The position numbers were made by a program, and so were the translations under genes. Below are positions 60,697 through 64,000 of a stretch of 64,000 bases of DNA, piece after piece; position 1 is the stretch's first letter, and every line of letters begins with the position of its first letter. A model generated the notes under the pieces. That model saw nothing but the letters and a program-made list of their open reading frames with translations. It made no database searches and was not told the DNA's origin. Source of the DNA: Bos javanicus (lineage: Eukaryota; Chordata; Mammalia; Artiodactyla; Bovidae); assembly GCF_032452875.1 (NCBI RefSeq), contig NW_026893854.1:1-64000 (forward strand). The letters run 5' to 3'.

Positions 60697-62815
60697 ATGA
60701 TCAGTGTATGATAGCAAACATGATCAGCGCATGATCAGTCACATGATCAGCGCCATTAAGTCACGTGATCACTACATGATAGTCATGTGATCAGTCCATG
60801 CTCAGTCACGGTATCAGTGCATGATCAGCCACGTGATCAGTGCATGATCTGTCACATGATTAGTGTATGATCATCCACGTGATCAGTGCATGGGCAGTCA
60901 TGTGATCAGTGCATGATATAGACGTGATCAGTGCATGATCAGTCACGTGATCAGTGCATGATAGCCACGTGATCAGTGCATGATCAGTCACCTGATGGGT
61001 GTATGATCATTCACGTGACCTGTACATGGTAGCTACATGATCATTGCATGATCAGCCACGTGAGTAGTGCATGATAGCCACGTGATCACTGCATGATCAG
61101 TCACGTGATCAGTGCATGATCAGTCATGTGACCAGTACATGGTAGCTGCGTGATCATGCATGATCAGCCACGTGAGCAGTGCATGATAGCCACGTGATCA
61201 GTGCATGATCAGACACGATCAGTGCATGATCAGTCACGTGATCAGTGCATGATCAGCCACGTGATCAGTGCATGATCAGTCACGTGATCAGTGTATGATC
61301 AGCCACGTGATCAGTGCATGATCAGTCACGTGATCAGTGCATGATATAGACGTGATCAGTGCATGATCAGTCACGTGATCAGTGCATGATAGCCACGTGA
61401 TCAGTGCATGATCAGTCACGTGATCAGTGCATGATCAGTCACGTGACCAGTACATGGTAGCTACGTGATCATTGCATGATCAGCCACGTGATCAGTGCAT
61501 GATAGCCACGTGATCAGTGCATGATCAGTCACGTGATCAGTGCATGATCAGTCACGTGATCAGTGCATGATAGCGTGATCATGCATGATCAGCCACGTGA
61601 TCAGTGCATGATAGCCACGTGATCAGTGCATGATCAGTCACGTGATCAGTGCATGATCAGTCACGTGATCAGTGCATGATCAGCCACGTGATCAGTGCAT
61701 GATCAGTCACGTGATCAGTGCATGATCAGCCACGTGATCAGTGCATGATCAGTCACGTGATCAGTGCATGATCAGCCACGTGATCAGTGCATGATAGCCA
61801 CGTGATCAGTGCATGATCAGTCACGTGATCAGTGCATGATCAGTCACGTGATCAGTGCATGATCAGCCACGTGATCAGTGCATGATCAGCCACGTGATCA
61901 GTGCATGATCAATTACGTGATCAGTGCATGATCAGTCACGTGACCAGTACATGATAGCTACGTGATCAGTGCATGATCAGCCACGTGATCAGTGCATGAT
62001 AGCCACGTGATCAGTGCATGATAGCCACGTGATCAGTGCATGATCAGTCATGTGATACGTGTGATCAGCCACGTGATCAGTGCATGATATCCACGTGATC
62101 AGTGCATGACAGCCACGTGATCAGTGCATGAGAGCCACGTGATCAGTGCATGATCAGTCACGTGATACATGTGTGATCAGCCACGTGATCAGTGCATGAT
62201 GAGCCACGTGATCAGTGCATGATCAATTACGTGATCAGTGCATGATCAGTCACGTGATCAGTACATGGTTGCTACGTGATCGTGCATGATCAGCCACGTG
62301 AGCAGTGCATGATAGCCACGTGATCAGTGCATGATCAGTCACGTGATCAGTGCATGATCAGTCACGTGAACAGTGCATGATCATTTACGTGATCAGTGCA
62401 TGATCAGTCACGTGACCAGTATATGGTTGCTGATCATTCCATGATCAGCCACGTGAGCAGTGCATGATAGCCACGTGATGTGTGCATGAGTTACGTGATC
62501 AGTGATCAGCCACGTGATCAGTGCATGAGTGCCACGTGATCAGTGCATGATATGTCACGTGACAGGTGTGTGATCAGCCACGTGATCAGTGCATGATCAG
62601 CCACGTGATCAGTGCATGATAGCCACGTGATCAGTGCATGATCAGTTACGTGAGCAGTGTATGATCAGCCACGTGATCAGTGCATGTCAGACACGTGATC
62701 AGTGCATGATCAGCCACGTGATCAGTGCATGATATCCACGTGATCAGTGCATGATCATCACGTGATCAGTGTATGATCAGCCACGTGAACAGTGCATGCT
62801 CAGTCACGTGATCTG
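60697..62815 (+). repeat. Spacer 30, 2,119-bp body with internal duplication
   Basis: ATATAGACG occurs at 60,916 and 61,344 (428 bp). It is otherwise like a 1.9-kb HOR, but many steps are canonical. GGTTGCTGATCATTCC near 62,426 and GATCAGTGATCAGCC near 62,497 are short private deletions. CTGTCACATGATTAG is present. Confidence 0.9.
60916..61771 (+). repeat. ~428-bp tandem duplication in spacer 30
   Basis: It has the same start point and offset as the duplication in spacer 29, and the same canonical second copy, so the two spacers probably share one duplication event that was then copied. The right end is approximate. Confidence 0.78.
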
Positions 62816-63013
62816 GGCCTGCTGAGCTGCGTGATTACTGTCTGCTCATCTGCTTGACAATTGCCAGCTGAGCTGCACGATTCCTGCCTGCTCAGCTGCT
62901 TGATTATTGCCAGCTGAGCAGCATGATTCCTCACACCTGTGTTCCATGATTATTGCCTGCTGACTGTTTGATTCGTGCCTACTCAGCTCTTTGTTTATTG
63001 CCTCCAGAGGCAC
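62816..63013 (+). repeat. Island 31, 45-bp in-register deletion
   Basis: This 198-bp copy lacks one 45-bp dimer like island 5. It has GCACGATTCC before the junction where island 5 has GCATGATTCC, and it carries the CACACCTGTGTTCC change of island 8. The different linked variants suggest the deletion arose independently of island 5. Confidence 0.92.
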
Positions 63014-64000
63014 ATGATCAGTGTATGATAGCAAACATGATCAGCGCATGATCAGTCACATGATCAGCGCCATTAAGTCACGTGATCACTACATGATAGT
63101 CATGTGATCAGTCCATGCTCAGTCACGGTATCAGTGCATGATCAGCCACGTGATCAGTGCATGATCTGTCACATGATCAGTGTATGATCATCCACGTGAT
63201 CAGTGCATGGGCAGTCATGTGATCAGTGCATGATATAGACGTGATCAGTGCATGATCAGTCACGTGATCAGTGCATGATAGCCACGTGATCAGTGCATGA
63301 TCAGTCACCTGATGGGTGTATGATCATTCACGTGACCTGTACATGGTAGCTACATGATCATTGCATGATCAGCCACGTGAGTAGTGCATGATAGCCACGT
63401 GATCAGTGCATGATCAGTCACGTGATCAGTGCATGATCAGTCATGTGACCAGTACATGGTAGCTGCGTGATCATGGCATGATCAGCCACGTGATCAGTGC
63501 ATGATAGCCACGTGATCAGTGCATGATCAGTCACGTGATCAGTGCATGATCAGTCACGTGATCAGTGCATGATCAGCCACGTGATCAGTGCATGATCAGT
63601 CACGTGATCAGTGTATGATCATCCACGTGATCAGTGCATGGGCAGTCATGTGATCAGTGCATGATATAGACGTGATCAGTGCATGATCAGTCACGTGATC
63701 AGTGCATGATAGCCACGTGATCAGTGCATGATCAGTCACGTGATCAGTGCATGATCATTCACGTGACCAGTACATGGTAGCTACATGATCATTGCATGAT
63801 CAGCCACGTGAGTAGTGCATGATAGCCACGTGATCAGTGCATGATCAGTCACGTGATCAGTGCATGATCAGTCATGTGATCAGTACATGGTAGCTGCGTG
63901 ATCATGCATGATCAGCCACGTGATCAGTGCATGATAGCCACGTGATCAGTGCATGATCAGTCACGTGATCAGTGCATGATCAGTCACGTGATCAGTGCAT
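63014..64000 (+). repeat. Spacer 31, clipped at window end
   Basis: It holds 987 bp of HOR body with the post-island signature and CTGTCACATGATCAG. ATATAGACG lies at 63,233 and 63,664 (431 bp). The second copy starts at ATCATCCACG near 63,618 and keeps GGGCAGTCATG, unlike the equivalent copies in spacers 29 and 30. The sequence is still canonical array at the last base. Confidence 0.9.

Larger units (their letters stand above)
1..64000 (+). repeat. 23-bp satellite array with nested higher-order structure
   Basis: The window is a continuous head-to-tail array. The consensus monomer is 23 bp: a first half TCACGTGATCAG and a second half TGCATGATCAG. Position 1 alternates T/C (TCACG or CCACG), and many units are 22 bp because GATCAG is shortened to GATAG. 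By length about 2,400-2,500 monomers lie outside the islands; this is an estimate, not a count. GC is about 48-52%. Each monomer carries an E-box (CACGTG), two TGATCA palindromes and one TGCA. All units share one orientation. I see no interrupting transposon, no gene and no unique sequence. The size and order suit a eukaryotic satellite; the family is not one I recognise. Confidence 0.97.

Noticed and set aside
1..64000. CRISPR array
   Set aside because: The 23-bp repeats touch each other with no unique spacers, the array is tens of kilobases long, and no cas gene or leader is present.
1..64000. Telomeric repeat or CENP-B box
   Set aside because: I found no run of TTAGGG or another telomere motif and no match to the CENP-B box core; the array cannot be assigned to a telomere or centromere from sequence alone.
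1..64000. tRNA, rRNA or other structured RNA gene
   Set aside because: No cloverleaf or rRNA core motif is visible; the only fold-back potential comes from the short palindromes in every monomer.
1..64000. Rho-independent terminators or an origin of replication
   Set aside because: The palindromes lack T-runs and are uniformly repeated, and no cluster of initiator boxes or AT-rich unwinding element stands out.

Overview
The whole 64-kb window is satellite DNA. It holds no gene, RNA gene or transposon that I can support. Almost every base belongs to one tandem-repeat family: a 23-bp monomer made of two similar halves, TCACGTGATCAG and TGCATGATCAG. A common 22-bp form has GATAG in place of GATCAG. 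The scale, the head-to-tail order, the nested higher-order periods and the lack of coding capacity point to a eukaryotic satellite array (centromeric, pericentromeric, subtelomeric or sex-chromosomal). I do not recognise the family and cannot name the organism.

Layout: 31 'islands' of about 243 bp, all in the same orientation, are embedded in the 23-bp array. The islands look unrelated at first. They resolve into about ten 22/23-bp units that align in register with the main monomer at roughly 13-15 of 23 positions, so they are an older, diverged branch of the same family. Island plus following spacer forms a higher-order repeat (HOR), most often about 1.9 kb long, with classes near 1.29, 1.5-1.8 and 3.2 kb. 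A super-repeat of about 5.03 kb (three islands; spacers near 1605, 1657 and 1045 bp) occurs twice in tandem at 9864-19933. Below the HOR there are seven-monomer (about 160-bp) sub-repeats marked by a GGTAGCT variant. Below the monomer there is an 11/12-bp half-repeat.

Region by region: 1-5.1 kb is the most diverged part, with private changes in the islands and irregular spacers, as expected near an array edge. 5.2-9.8 kb is nearly uniform canonical monomer with two altered islands. 9.9-27.9 kb holds regular HORs, including the 5-kb super-repeat. 27.9-40.4 kb mixes 1.9-kb HORs with about 3.2-kb ones in which an island has been lost. 40.4-47.4 kb holds shortened HORs of 1.5-1.8 kb. 47.4-64 kb has long, canonical-rich spacers, island-loss junctions and tandem duplications of about 428 bp.

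No genes act together here. The sequence-level features that might matter biologically are one CACGTG E-box and two TGATCA palindromes in nearly every monomer, strong retention of the CpG inside the E-box, and clear traces of unequal exchange and homogenisation. Exact copy numbers and spacer lengths depend on the assembly being right.
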